Shown piece after piece: positions 9,133 to 20,270 of a DNA stretch of 64,000 nucleotides (the first letter of the stretch is position 1; each line of letters begins with the position of its first letter). The position numbers and the translations under genes were made by a program. The notes beneath the pieces are model-generated. The model was not told the origin of the DNA, made no database searches, and worked only from the letters and a program-made list of their open reading frames with translations. The stretch is from Rhizobium leguminosarum (GTDB lineage: Bacteria > Pseudomonadota > Alphaproteobacteria > Rhizobiales > Rhizobiaceae), in the NCBI RefSeq assembly GCF_017876795.1, contig NZ_JAGIOR010000001.1, positions 529,501-593,500 of the forward strand. Reading direction: 5' to 3'.

Positions 9133-11752
9133 TGTTTACAATCCTTTGGGGAACCACGATGATCTTCTTCGGTGCCTGTCCGTTCAGCGCGTTCTTCACC
9201 GCATCCAGCTCCAGCACGGCGGCGGTGACGGCATTCTGATCTGCGTCGCGAGAAATTGTCAATTCAGCGCGTTTCTTGCCGTTGATCTGTACGGGCAGGA
9301 CGACATCATTTTCGATGACGAGCGTTTTGTCGTACCGCGGCCAGTCGGTTCGGGCAAGCAGCCCTTCATTGCCGAGTGCCGTCCAGCATTCCTCAGCCAG
9401 ATGCGGCGTCATCGGCGCGACCAGCTGGATCAGGATCTCGGCGGCATCACGCACTGCCGCTCGATAGGTGACATCACCCTCGCCCGCCGCAACCCTGGTC
9501 ATCGGCGCGGCCAGCGCGTTCACGAGTTCATAGATCCGGGCGACCGCCTTGTTGAACCAGAGCTTGTCATAGTCGTTTTCGACAGCCTTCAGCGTCCTGT
9601 GAGCGGCCTGCGAGATCGACAGCGCTTCCCCCTCGGTTGCCGGCGCAGGCGCGACGGCTGAGAGCGCGTCCGCGGCTTCCGAAATCAACCGCCACAGACG
9701 TTGGGTGAAACGATGGGCGCCTTCGACGCCGGCCTCGGACCAGATGACATCACGCTCCGGCGGGGAGTCGGACAGAACGAAGAAGCGGGCGGTATCGGCG
9801 CCATAAGAGGCGATGATATCGTCGGGGTCGACGACGTTCTTCTTGGATTTCGACATCTTTTCGATCGAGCCGATCGCGACTTCTTCGTTGCTCGTCAGCA
9901 GGAAGGCCCGGCGTTTACCGTCAAGCTCGTCGATGCGGATATCTGCCGGTGCCACCCACTCGCGGCCGGCGCCGGCGCCGCGGCTATAGGTTTCATGGAC
10001 CACCATACCCTGGGTGAAGAGACCCTTGAAAGGTTCGGTGGCGGCGACATGGCCGGTCTCGCGCATGGCGCGGGTGAAGAAGCGGGAATAGAGCAAGTGC
10101 AGGATCGCATGCTCGATACCACCGATATACTGGTCGACCGGCAGCCAACGGTTAGCCGCCTCAGGATCGGTCGGTTTTCCTTCCCAAGGGGCGGTGAACC
10201 GGGTGAAATACCAGCTCGAATCGACGAACGTATCCATCGTATCGGTCTCGCGGCGTGCGTCCTTGCCGCAGGTTGGGCAGGAGACGTGCCGCCAGGTCGG
10301 ATGACGGTCGAGAGGATTGCCCGGCTGGTCGAAGGTGACGTCGTCGGGCAGCTTGACCGGCAGGTCTTTCGTCGGCACCGGCACGACGCCGCAATCATCG
10401 CAATGGATGACCGGGATCGGGCAGCCCCAATAACGCTGCCGGGAAATGCCCCAGTCGCGCAGACGGAAATTGACCTTGCGTTCGCCCTGCGGCGCATTGC
10501 CGAGCGAAGCGGCCGACAGCTGGTCGGCAACGATACTGAAGGCTTCCTCCGTCGTCTTGCCGTCGAGGAAGCGCGAATTGATCATCACGCCCTCGCCGTC
10601 ATAGGCGGTGTCGCCGACGGAAAAGCTTGCTGCATCGCCATCCCTCGGCATAACGACAGGCACGACCGACAGGCCATATTTCCGGGCAAAATCAAGATCG
10701 CGCTGGTCGCCCGAGGGGCAGCCGAAGATCGCGCCCGTGCCATAATCCATCAGGACGAAATTGGCGATATAGACGGGCAGTTCCCAGGAGGGATCAAGCG
10801 GATGCCGGACGCGAATACCGGTATCCATGCCATTTTTCTCGGCGGTCTCAAGTGCGGCCAGCGACGTGCCGGCGCGGCGGCACTCCTCGCAGAAGGCTTC
10901 GATCTCTGCATTCTTGGCGGCGGCATCCTTTGCCAGTGGATGATCGACGGCAATTGCCAGGAAGGAGGCGCCGAAGAGCGTGTCCGGCCGGGTCGTATAG
11001 ACGGTGACCTCGCTTTCGCCGGCAGGTGCCGTTTCCGGCACGATCTCCCAGCGGATCGCCAAGCCTTCCGAGCGGCCGATCCAGTTCTTCTGCATCAGGC
11101 GCACTTTTTCCGGCCATTGGTCGAGCGTATCCAGCGCGTCCAGCAGGTCCTGGCTGAAATCGGTGATCTTGAAAAACCATTGCGTCAATTCGCGCTGTTC
11201 GACCAGCGCACCGGAGCGCCAACCGCGGCCATCGATCACCTGCTCGTTGGCGAGCACGGTATTGTCGACAGGATCCCAGTTGACCTTCGACTGCTTGCGA
11301 TAGACCAGGCCCTTCTCCAGGAAATCCAGGAAGAGATGCTGCTGATGCTGGTAATATTCGACGTCGCAGGTGGCGAATTCGCGGCTCCAATCCAGCGAAA
11401 GCCCCATGGCCTTCAGCTGCGCCTTCATCGAGCCGATATTCTGGTAGGTCCAGGAGGCGGGATGCACGCCGCGCTCCATGGCGGCATTTTCCGCCGGCAT
11501 GCCGAAGGCGTCCCAGCCCATCGGATGCAATACGTTATAGCCGCGGGCGCGTTTGTAGCGGGCGACGACGTCGCCCATGGCGTAATTGCGGACATGGCCC
11601 ATATGGATGCGCCCCGACGGATAGGGGAACATTTCGAGGACGTAATATTTTTCGCGCGGATCGGCATTGTCGGTCTCGAAGACCTTGTCTTCATTCCATT
11701 TCTGCTGCCAGCGGGGCTCGGCGTCGCGCGGATTATAACGTTCGGTGGCCAT
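9122..11752 (-). CDS. leuS: Leucyl-tRNA synthetase
   Basis: Class I aminoacyl-tRNA synthetase that charges tRNA-Leu. The product is 876 aa, full length. The HIGH signature is HMGH at residues 50-53 (within [12 protein letters not shown]), and KMSKSKKN is near residue 631. A large CP1 editing domain lies between ([12 protein letters not shown]), along with a zinc-type [24 protein letters not shown] segment read in pieces. First gene of leuS-lptE-holA. Promoter elements should lie in the 201-bp divergent gap shared with yggS. A 736-codon open frame on the opposite strand is a codon-bias shadow. Confidence 0.97.
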   Translation of the reverse strand: MATERYNPRDAEPRWQQKWNEDKVFETDNADPREKYYVLEMFPYPSGRIHMGHVRNYAMGDVVARYKRARGYNVLHPMGWDAFGMPAENAAMERGVHPASWTYQNIGSMKAQLKAMGLSLDWSREFATCDVEYYQHQQHLFLDFLEKGLVYRKQSKVNWDPVDNTVLANEQVIDGRGWRSGALVEQRELTQWFFKITDFSQDLLDALDTLDQWPEKVRLMQKNWIGRSEGLAIRWEIVPETAPAGESEVTVYTTRPDTLFGASFLAIAVDHPLAKDAAAKNAEIEAFCEECRRAGTSLAALETAEKNGMDTGIRVRHPLDPSWELPVYIANFVLMDYGTGAIFGCPSGDQRDLDFARKYGLSVVPVVMPRDGDAASFSVGDTAYDGEGVMINSRFLDGKTTEEAFSIVADQLSAASLGNAPQGERKVNFRLRDWGISRQRYWGCPIPVIHCDDCGVVPVPTKDLPVKLPDDVTFDQPGNPLDRHPTWRHVSCPTCGKDARRETDTMDTFVDSSWYFTRFTAPWEGKPTDPEAANRWLPVDQYIGGIEHAILHLLYSRFFTRAMRETGHVAATEPFKGLFTQGMVVHETYSRGAGAGREWVAPADIRIDELDGKRRAFLLTSNEEVAIGSIEKMSKSKKNVVDPDDIIASYGADTARFFVLSDSPPERDVIWSEAGVEGAHRFTQRLWRLISEAADALSAVAPAPATEGEALSISQAAHRTLKAVENDYDKLWFNKAVARIYELVNALAAPMTRVAAGEGDVTYRAAVRDAAEILIQLVAPMTPHLAEECWTALGNEGLLARTDWPRYDKTLVIENDVVLPVQINGKKRAELTISRDADQNAVTAAVLELDAVKNALNGQAPKKIIVVPQRIVNIVV

Positions 11753-11953
11753 GGTATTCGAAATTCCGGAAAATCAGGGGAGGTTGGTCGAGACCTTCAC
11801 CATGAAACCACCGTAGCGTCAAGTTTTGCAGGCGCTGCAAGCGCCCGATCTACATCTTGGCCGGGCGATTTCGCGGGAGCGGGTCTTGGCAAGCACAGAT
11901 TGGCTGGTTAGTTCATTGCCAATCCTTTCATGCTGGTATGTCGAGGCAGAACG

Positions 11954-12613
11954 ATGGAACTTCAAGAGCGCTTGAACGACGTGCGGTCGCGGATCGCGGC
12001 TGGGGAACGCCAGGCAGGTCGTCCGGCTGGTTCCGTCCAGCTCGTCGCGGTGTCGAAGACCTTCGAGGCGGAGGCGATCCGCCCGGCCATCGAAGCCGGA
12101 CAGCGTGTCTTCGGCGAGAACCGGGTGCAGGAGAGCCAGGGCAAGTGGCCGGCGCTGAAAGTCGAAGAGCCGGATATCGTGCTGCACCTGATCGGACCGC
12201 TGCAATCGAACAAGGCGGCGGATGCGGTGGCGCTCTTCGACGTTATCGAGACGGTCGACCGGGAAAAGATCGCCCGCGCGCTTGCCGAGGAGATGAAGCG
12301 CCAGGGCAAGACGCTGCGGCTCTACGTCCAGGTCAATACTGGGCTCGAACCGCAGAAGGCCGGTATCGCGCCTGACGATACGCCAGCTTTCGTCACCCTC
12401 TGCCGCGAGGAGCTCGGTCTTTCCATCGAGGGTTTGATGTGCATACCGCCGGCCGAGGAAAATCCCGGGCCGCATTTCGCCCTGCTGGCAAAGCTCGCGC
12501 TCAAATGCGGCGTCGGAAATCTTTCCATGGGCATGTCAGGCGATTACGAGACGGCGATCGCCTTTGGCGCCACCAGCGTGCGCTTGGGATCGGCGATTTT
12601 CGGCGCGCGCTAG
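11954..12613 (+). CDS. YggS/PROSC-family pyridoxal phosphate homeostasis protein
   Basis: PLP-binding protein without known catalysis that balances PLP and amino-acid pools. The product is 219 aa from ATG 11954 (MELQERL), with a GAGGCAG ribosome binding site. The PLP lysine is in LVAVSKTF near residue 35; FGENRVQE and HLIGPLQSNKA are family signatures, and the C-terminal SMGMSGDYETAIAFGATSVRLGSAIFG binds phosphate (read in parts). Divergent from leuS. The TAG stop codon is the first codon of a degenerate palindromic repeat. Confidence 0.92.
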   Translation: MELQERLNDVRSRIAAGERQAGRPAGSVQLVAVSKTFEAEAIRPAIEAGQRVFGENRVQESQGKWPALKVEEPDIVLHLIGPLQSNKAADAVALFDVIETVDREKIARALAEEMKRQGKTLRLYVQVNTGLEPQKAGIAPDDTPAFVTLCREELGLSIEGLMCIPPAEENPGPHFALLAKLALKCGVGNLSMGMSGDYETAIAFGATSVRLGSAIFGAR

Positions 12614-12646
12614 AGCAGGCCGGACCGCCCTAAAGTCATCCTGTTA
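12611..12646 (-). repeat. Partial RIME-type repeat on the yggS stop codon
   Basis: The ends TAGAGCAGG and TCATCCTGTT are identical to the reverse complement of the repeat at 23561-23614, with an internal deletion between. The yggS stop TAG (12611-12613) is part of the repeat. Confidence 0.5.
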
Positions 12647-12725
12647 CGATACGCTGCTTTGGTCGGGCTTCCCGTCCCGCCCTCCCCCGCTTAGATTGAG
12701 GCTTGCACGTCCTGGGGAGGAGCAG

Positions 12726-14636
12726 ATGCAGAACGGCTATCATCAGGCCTATGCGGCTTGGAAACGCGACCCCGAAGCTTTCTGGCGCGAAGCAGCCGAC
12801 GACATTGACTGGTTCAAACCGCCTGAACGGATATTTTCACCCGATGAAGGCGTCTATGGCCGTTGGTTCTCAGGGGCCGAAACCAATACCTGCCACAATT
12901 GCCTGGACCGGCATGTGACCGCCGGGCGCGGCGGCGAGACGGCAGTCATCTTCGACAGTGCGATGACCGGCGAGAAGCGCCGCTTCACCTACGACGAAGC
13001 GCTCGACGAGGTGAAAGCCATCGCCGCGGCGCTGGTCGACCTCGGCATTGGTAAAGGCGATCGCGTCATCCTCTATATGCCGATGGTCCCAGAGGCGGTC
13101 TTTTCGATGCTTGCCTGCGCCCGCATCGGTGCGGTTCACTCCGTCGTCTTCGGTGGCTTTGCTGCCAGCGAGCTTGCTGCCCGCATCGATGATTGCGGTG
13201 CGAAGCTGGTGATCACCGCGAGCTGTGGGCTCGAGCCCGGCCGCATCGTCGCCTACAAGCCTCTGGTCGATCAGGCGATTGCGATCGCGCGTTCGAAGCC
13301 GGAGCGCTGTCTGGTGCTGCAGCGGCAGGAGCTTCGGGCAGATCTCGCCGGCGGCCGCGACCAGGATTTCGAGGCGACGGTGGCGCGGCATCTCGGCGCC
13401 GAGATCGCCTGTGTTCCGGTCAAGGCGACCGACCCGCTCTACATTCTCTACACCTCGGGCACCACCGGGCAGCCGAAGGGCGTCGTGCGCGACAATGGCG
13501 GCCATCTGGTCGCGCTCAACTGGTCGATGCGGAATATCTACGGCTTGAAGCCGGGCGAGGTCTTCTGGACGGCTTCGGATATCGGCTGGGTCGTCGGACA
13601 TTCCTATATCGTCTATGCCCCGCTGATATCGGGCGTAACCACGGTGATCTACGAGGGAAAACCGGTCGGCACGCCGGATGCCGGCGCGTTCTGGCGCCTC
13701 GTTTCGGAGCATAAGGTGCGTGTTCTCTTCACCGCGCCAACGGCGTTCCGCGCCATCCGGCGGGAAGACGGTGACGGTGAACTGATGCGCCGATATGCGA
13801 TGCCGGATTTACGGGCGCTGTTTCTTGCCGGCGAGAGGGCGGACCCGGAGACGTTGAAATGGGCGGAACGCATGCTGGCCATACCCGTCATCGATCACTG
13901 GTGGCAGACGGAGACCGGCTGGCCGATCGCAGCCAACCCGCTCGGCATCGGCGCCCTTCCCGTCAAGCATGGTTCGCCGGCGCTGCCGATGCCCGGCTAT
14001 GACATTGCCGTGCTCGACGATGCCGGCCATTCGATCGAGGCGGGGACGCTCGGCAATATCGTCGTGAAGCTGCCCTTGCCGCCCGGCTGCCTGCCGACCC
14101 TCTGGAATGCGGACGAGCGTTTCCGATCGGCCTATCTCGACGAGTTTCCGGGCTACTACAAGACGGCCGACGCCGGTTATATCGACGAGGATGGTTATCT
14201 CTTCATCATGTCGCGCACCGACGACATCATCAATTGCGCCGGTCATCGGCTCTCGACCGGGGCGATGGAGGAAGTCTGTGCCCGCCATCCGGATGTCGCC
14301 GAATGCGCGGTGATCGGCGTGATCGATACGTTGAAGGGCCAGGTGCCGTGTGGTTTCCTGGTGCTGAAACGGAACGTTTCGCGCGACACGACGGCAATCG
14401 AATCAGAGGTCGTGGCGATGATTCGCGATTCGATCGGGCCTGTCGCCGCCTTCAAGATGGCCATCATCGTTAACCGTTTGCCGAAGACCCGCTCCGGCAA
14501 AATCCTGCGAGGCACGATGCAGAAGATCGCCGACGGCATACCCTGGAAAATGCCTGCAACCATCGATGATCCAATGGTTTTAGAGGAAATTGCCGAGGCG
14601 CTGCGCCAACGCGGTCTAGGTTCGCTGCCGATGTAA
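12726..14636 (+). CDS. prpE: Propionyl-CoA synthetase-like acyl-CoA ligase (PrpE type)
   Basis: AMP-forming ligase that probably makes propionyl-CoA from propionate. The product is 636 aa from ATG 12726, behind a strong GGGGAGGAG ribosome binding site. The N-terminal ACAS domain has DIDWFKPPERIF; the adenylation P-loop is YTSGTTGQPKGVVRDNGGH, of which RDNGGH is characteristic of PrpE/ACSS3 rather than Acs. WWQTETGWPI follows, and the catalytic lysine is in [12 protein letters not shown] near residue 593. A second, true Acs lies at 16845. Substrate preference is inferred from motifs only. Confidence 0.82.
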   Translation: MQNGYHQAYAAWKRDPEAFWREAADDIDWFKPPERIFSPDEGVYGRWFSGAETNTCHNCLDRHVTAGRGGETAVIFDSAMTGEKRRFTYDEALDEVKAIAAALVDLGIGKGDRVILYMPMVPEAVFSMLACARIGAVHSVVFGGFAASELAARIDDCGAKLVITASCGLEPGRIVAYKPLVDQAIAIARSKPERCLVLQRQELRADLAGGRDQDFEATVARHLGAEIACVPVKATDPLYILYTSGTTGQPKGVVRDNGGHLVALNWSMRNIYGLKPGEVFWTASDIGWVVGHSYIVYAPLISGVTTVIYEGKPVGTPDAGAFWRLVSEHKVRVLFTAPTAFRAIRREDGDGELMRRYAMPDLRALFLAGERADPETLKWAERMLAIPVIDHWWQTETGWPIAANPLGIGALPVKHGSPALPMPGYDIAVLDDAGHSIEAGTLGNIVVKLPLPPGCLPTLWNADERFRSAYLDEFPGYYKTADAGYIDEDGYLFIMSRTDDIINCAGHRLSTGAMEEVCARHPDVAECAVIGVIDTLKGQVPCGFLVLKRNVSRDTTAIESEVVAMIRDSIGPVAAFKMAIIVNRLPKTRSGKILRGTMQKIADGIPWKMPATIDDPMVLEEIAEALRQRGLGSLPM

Positions 14637-14750
14637 ATTAAACTTTCAATAAGCCTAATTGAGAAATTGTTAACCATGTTGATGCAAGCATTTGTTAACG
14701 GCAACAGCTTGCATAGCAGGCTTTGCATGACGCGATCGCCGTTACCGGCC

Positions 14751-14856
14751 TACTGCATAATTCCTTAGATCGGAATCGATTTAAGAACAAAATTATGTAG
14801 CAGTTGAAAGCGCTACAGCGTCCTCTGCGCGTCTGAAAAGGCGCGCGGCGCTGTAG
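14751..14856 (-). repeat. Full two-palindrome RIME-type element
   Basis: Read on the minus strand: CTACAGCGCCGCGCG, a loop, a matching arm ending ACGCTGTAG, then a second weaker palindrome around TTAAATCGATTCCGATCTAA ending near TTATGCAGTA. It is clearly homologous to the elements at 44944 and 50317. It fills most of the prpE-flagellin gap and ends 38 bp before the flagellin ATG. Confidence 0.75.
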
Positions 14857-14893
14857 TCCGGAATGCCCTTTCTCCAAGATTGTGGAACGGATT

Positions 14894-15829
14894 ATGACAA
14901 GCATCCTCACCAACAACGCTGCCATGGCAGCGCTGCAGACTTTGCGCGGCGTGAACGCTAGTCTCAAGGACACCCAGGGTCGCGTTTCATCGGGTTATCG
15001 CGTCGAAAAGGCGGCTGACAACGCCGCTTATTGGTCGATTGCTACGACCATGCGTTCGGACAACAAGGCGCTTTCGGCCGTCTCCGACGCGCTCGGGCTT
15101 GGCGCAGCCAAGGTCGATACCGCTTATTCGGCCATGGACAGCGCGCTCGATATCGTCAGCGACATCAAGGCAAAGATCGTCGCCGCCACCGAAAAGGGCG
15201 TCGACAAGACAAAGATCCAGCAGGAACTCGACCAGCTGCAGGAGCAGCTGCTCAGCATTGCCCAATCGGCATCCTTCTCCGGCGAAAACTGGGTTGCCGG
15301 CGCTTCCGGTACAAAGAGCGTTGTCTCGTCCTTCGTCCGCGACGGCAGCAATGCCGTCTCCGTCAAGATGACGGACTATGTGCTCGATTCAGGCACGCTT
15401 GGAAACGTGCTCTTCGGCATGACGAGCACCGGTGCGATCGAGACGACCAGCGGCATCATCGGCACGGCCTTCAACGGAACCTATGGCGGCACCGTCATCG
15501 TCATGGCGTCGATCTATGATCTCGACATCACCAATTTCACCCAGGGCCAGCTCGACGGAGCCCTGACCGGCGTCGAACTGGTTCTCGGCGCCATGACCGC
15601 CGCCGGCTCGGCGCTCGGCTCGATCTCGACGCGTATCCAGCTGCAGGATAATTTCGTCAGCGGCCTTCATGACTCGATCGACTCCGGCGTCGGCCGGTTG
15701 GTCGATGCCGACATGGAAGAGGAATCAAGCAAGCTCTCGGCGTTGCAGACGCAGCAGCAGCTTGCCATCCAGTCGCTCTCGATCGCCAACAGCTCGGCAC
15801 AGAACATCCTCACCCTGTTCCGCAGCTAA
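14894..15829 (+). CDS. Flagellin, orphan copy
   Basis: Filament subunit. The product is 311 aa from ATG 14894 (MTSILTNNAAMAALQTL). The N-terminal D0/D1 coiled region is conserved (LKDTQGRVSSGYRVEKAAD, then AYWSIATTMRSD). The hypervariable centre is rich in Gly, Thr and Ser, and the C-terminal helix ends in IANSSAQNILTLFRS. It resembles the rhizobial complex-filament flagellins. No other flagellar gene lies in the window, so it is outside any main flagellar cluster; R. leguminosarum is known to have such dispersed flagellins. A RIME element occupies the leader region and a strong terminator follows. Confidence 0.93.
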   Translation: MTSILTNNAAMAALQTLRGVNASLKDTQGRVSSGYRVEKAADNAAYWSIATTMRSDNKALSAVSDALGLGAAKVDTAYSAMDSALDIVSDIKAKIVAATEKGVDKTKIQQELDQLQEQLLSIAQSASFSGENWVAGASGTKSVVSSFVRDGSNAVSVKMTDYVLDSGTLGNVLFGMTSTGAIETTSGIIGTAFNGTYGGTVIVMASIYDLDITNFTQGQLDGALTGVELVLGAMTAAGSALGSISTRIQLQDNFVSGLHDSIDSGVGRLVDADMEEESSKLSALQTQQQLAIQSLSIANSSAQNILTLFRS

Positions 15830-15854
15830 TTCGAAACAGGCAATCCCGCAACAA

Positions 15855-15891
15855 AAAACCCCGCCGGTTAGCTCATACCGGCGGGGTTTTT
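15855..15891. terminator. Bidirectional terminator between flagellin and trcR
   Basis: AAAACCCCGCCGGT (15855-15868) pairs perfectly with ACCGGCGGGGTTTT (15877-15890) around an 8-base loop. Runs of T follow on both strands, serving the flagellin gene (+) and the DUF1013/TrcR gene (-). Confidence 0.88.
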
Positions 15892-15909
15892 CATGAGATC
15901 GTCGATGTC

Positions 15910-16614
15910 TCAGTACTGATCGTCGTCCTCGTCCTTCGGTGCCGAGCGCAGCGAACTCAGCTTGCGGAAGACGGCGTCGGCGTCGATTTCCTTTTCCTTT
16001 TCCTCCTCGCGCTCGTAGCTCGGGGTCAGGCGCTCGGTTTCCTGAGCCGATTGCAGCGTCGCGCCAAGCTCGGCGGCGGTCGGCAGCGGACGGCCCTTGG
16101 AAGCCTTTTCCACTTCCATGTCGAGATCGATCTGGCTGCAGAGGCCGAGCGTTACCGGATCCATCGGTGCCAGGTTGGCGGAGTTCCAGTGGGTGCGCTC
16201 GCGGATCTGCTCGATGGTCGATTTCGTGGTGCCGACGAGGCGGGAAATCTGCGCGTCCTTCAGCTCCGGATGGTTGCGAACGAGCCAGAGAATGGCATTC
16301 GGGCGGTCCTGACGCTTGGAAACCGGCGTATAACGTGGGCCGCGGCGCTTGGATTCCGGCACGCGCACCTTCGGTTCGGAAAGCTTCAGCTTGTGGTTCG
16401 GATTGGCTTCGGCGCGGGCGATCTCGTCGCGGGAGAGCTGTCCTGTCGAGATCGGGTCGAGGCCCTTGATGCCCTGCGCCGCTTCGCCATCGGCGATCGC
16501 CTTGACTTCGAGCGGGTGCAGTTTGCAGAACTGCGCAATCTGATCGAAAGACAGTGCCGTATTGTCGACGAGCCAGATGGCTGTCGCCTTCGGCATGAGC
16601 AGTGTTTGAGCCAT
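15910..16614 (-). CDS. DUF1013 / TrcR-family cell-cycle regulator
   Basis: The product is 234 aa from the ATG at 16614, with an AAGGA ribosome binding site. It starts MAQTLLMPKATAIWLVDNTALSF, and a helix-turn-helix-like stretch AQFCKLHPLEVKAIADG follows. A second such region is LKDAQISRLVGTTKSTIEQI. The C-terminus is acidic and charged (REEEKEKEIDADAV...DEDDDQY). This matches the alphaproteobacterial family PF06242, named after a cell-cycle transcriptional regulator TrcR; I rely on family resemblance only. Convergent with the flagellin gene and divergent from acsA across 230 bp, where I see no further gene. Confidence 0.8.
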   Translation of the reverse strand: MAQTLLMPKATAIWLVDNTALSFDQIAQFCKLHPLEVKAIADGEAAQGIKGLDPISTGQLSRDEIARAEANPNHKLKLSEPKVRVPESKRRGPRYTPVSKRQDRPNAILWLVRNHPELKDAQISRLVGTTKSTIEQIRERTHWNSANLAPMDPVTLGLCSQIDLDMEVEKASKGRPLPTAAELGATLQSAQETERLTPSYEREEEKEKEIDADAVFRKLSSLRSAPKDEDDDQY

Positions 16615-16844
16615 GGATATAGTCCTTCTATCGTCCGCGCCGGTCGCGGTCCGTGGATTGTCACCACAATGTCCGGGAAATATGCCGCTATATAACCGCA
16701 CTGTCGCAGAATTGCAATTCTTCCGAAATCAAATGACCTTTGTCTAATTGCGGTGGCGATGCGAGCTGCTATGAATTGCCGTGATTTGAATCCGGGCCCT
16801 AAAAGCTCACCTGGCCCGTCGCATGTCCCATGAGGAGGAGTTGC

Positions 16845-18800
<1,956 letters not shown>

Positions 18801-18807
18801 GATCTCG

Positions 18808-18838
18808 AGCCGTTCCGGCCCAGGTTGCTGGGACGGCT
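18808..18838 (+). terminator. Possible acsA terminator hairpin
   Basis: AGCCGTTCC pairs with GGGACGGCT (one T-G wobble) around a 13-base loop, followed by TGCTTTAC. The U-tract is poor, so the call is weak. The rest of the 172-bp acsA-DUF1674 gap shows nothing I can name. Confidence 0.35.
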
Positions 18839-18972
18839 TGCTTTACTTCCAAAACTGGATGCGTGGCTGGCTGGCCCGTTCAAAGGGAACGATCGTCGGT
18901 GAGATCACGTTAGCAGGATTCTGCCGAGCGCATACGCGCGCACCCAGGTTCCAACCAGACGAGAAGATTTAC

Positions 18973-19197
18973 CTAGAAATCGATCGCCCGGCCATTGATC
19001 TCGTAATCGCCGAAGCGAGCCGGCTCGGCTCCGCCGCGGCCGCCGGTTTCCGGCGGCAGCTCCAGCGGCTTCCGGTTTTTTCGCCGCTCCTCGGCTTCGG
19101 CAAGCGCACGTTTGGCAGCCGGGGACAGCATCCTGCGCGGCGGCTCCGACCCCTCGGCCGTCGGCGTCTCGCTATTGTCGTTATCGGCGTCCTGCAT
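18973..19197 (-). CDS. DUF1674 protein, SDHAF4-like
   Basis: Small soluble protein of 74 aa from the ATG at 19197, behind an AGGAG ribosome binding site. The N-terminus is acidic and disordered-looking; the C-terminus GRGGAEPARFGDYEINGRAIDF (read in parts) is the conserved DUF1674 block. The eukaryotic relative SDHAF4/Sdh8 assists flavination and assembly of succinate dehydrogenase. A similar role here is inference, since no sdh gene is nearby. Divergent from htpX. Confidence 0.8.
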   Translation of the reverse strand: MQDADNDNSETPTAEGSEPPRRMLSPAAKRALAEAEERRKNRKPLELPPETGGRGGAEPARFGDYEINGRAIDF

Positions 19198-19307
19198 GGC
19201 ATCTCCTGCCGGAAAATATTGAAAATGGCTGGCGAATAACCAAATCATAATGCGCCGGCGCGGGGATTGAAAGCTTGTGACGGCGAAATCGGAGATGGAG
19301 ATTCGCA

Positions 19308-20270
19308 ATGAACCTCGTTCGCACTGCCATGTTGCTTGCCTTCATGACGGCGCTTTTCATGCTTGTCGGCTTCCTGATCGGCGGTCGGGCCGGTATGATG
19401 ATCGCATTCGTCATTGCCGCCGGGATGAACTTCTTCTCCTATTGGAATTCCGACCGCATGGTGCTTTCGGCCTATCGCGCCCAGGAAGTCGACGAGCGCA
19501 ACGCGCCGGAATTTTTTGCGATCGTGCGGGATCTCGCCCGCAATGCCGGCCTGCCGATGCCGAAGGTCTATCTCTACGACAGCCCGCAGCCGAATGCCTT
19601 CGCCACCGGCCGCAATCCCGACAACGCAGCCGTCGCAGCTTCGACCGGCCTGCTCAGCGCTTTGTCTCCCGAGGAGGTCGCGGCGGTAATGGCGCATGAG
19701 CTGGCCCACATCCAGAACCGCGACACGCTGACGATGACGATCACGGCAACGCTTGCCGGGGCGATCTCGATGCTCGGCAACTTCGCCTTCTTTTTCGGCG
19801 GCAACCGTGAAAACAACAATAATCCCCTTGGTTTCGTCGGAGTTCTCCTTGCTATGATCGTGGCGCCGCTTGCCGCCATGCTGGTGCAGATGGCGATCAG
19901 CCGGACGCGCGAATATTCCGCCGACCGCCGTGGCGCCGAAATCTGCGGCAATCCCCTTTGGCTGGCATCGGCGCTCGGCAAGATTGCTCGCGGCGCTGCC
20001 CACGTGCCGAACGCGGATGCCGAGCGCAACCCGGCGACGGCGCATATGTTCATCATCAATCCGCTCTCCGGCGAGCGTATGGACAATCTGTTTTCCACCC
20101 ATCCAAGCACGGAAAACCGCATCGCTGCGCTACAGGACATGGCCCAGGGCGGTATGAACGTCTCGACGCCGCCGGTGCGGGCTGCTAATCCGTCGCGCAA
20201 ATCGCGCTCTGTTCCGGATACGGGTCTTGGTCGCGGTGGTTCGCAACCGCCAAAAGGTCCATGGTCTTGA
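19308..20270 (+). CDS. htpX: Membrane zinc metalloprotease HtpX
   Basis: Inner-membrane M48 protease that degrades misfolded membrane proteins. The product is 320 aa with GGAGATGGAG upstream of the start. Two N-terminal hydrophobic helices (about residues 5-48) precede the zinc motif HELAH (about residue 130). Two further helices follow, and the third ligand glutamate is in [12 protein letters not shown]. The C-terminal tail from about residue 285 is polar and probably disordered. The stop overlaps the rsmB start by 10 bp, indicating one transcript. Confidence 0.95.
   Translation: MNLVRTAMLLAFMTALFMLVGFLIGGRAGMMIAFVIAAGMNFFSYWNSDRMVLSAYRAQEVDERNAPEFFAIVRDLARNAGLPMPKVYLYDSPQPNAFATGRNPDNAAVAASTGLLSALSPEEVAAVMAHELAHIQNRDTLTMTITATLAGAISMLGNFAFFFGGNRENNNNPLGFVGVLLAMIVAPLAAMLVQMAISRTREYSADRRGAEICGNPLWLASALGKIARGAAHVPNADAERNPATAHMFIINPLSGERMDNLFSTHPSTENRIAALQDMAQGGMNVSTPPVRAANPSRKSRSVPDTGLGRGGSQPPKGPWS

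Noticed and set aside
9701..11911. 736-codon open frame on the plus strand, antisense to leuS
   Set aside because: It mirrors leuS codon bias in a GC-rich genome. The protein is Arg/Gly/His-rich with no family motif, while leuS is complete on the other strand.
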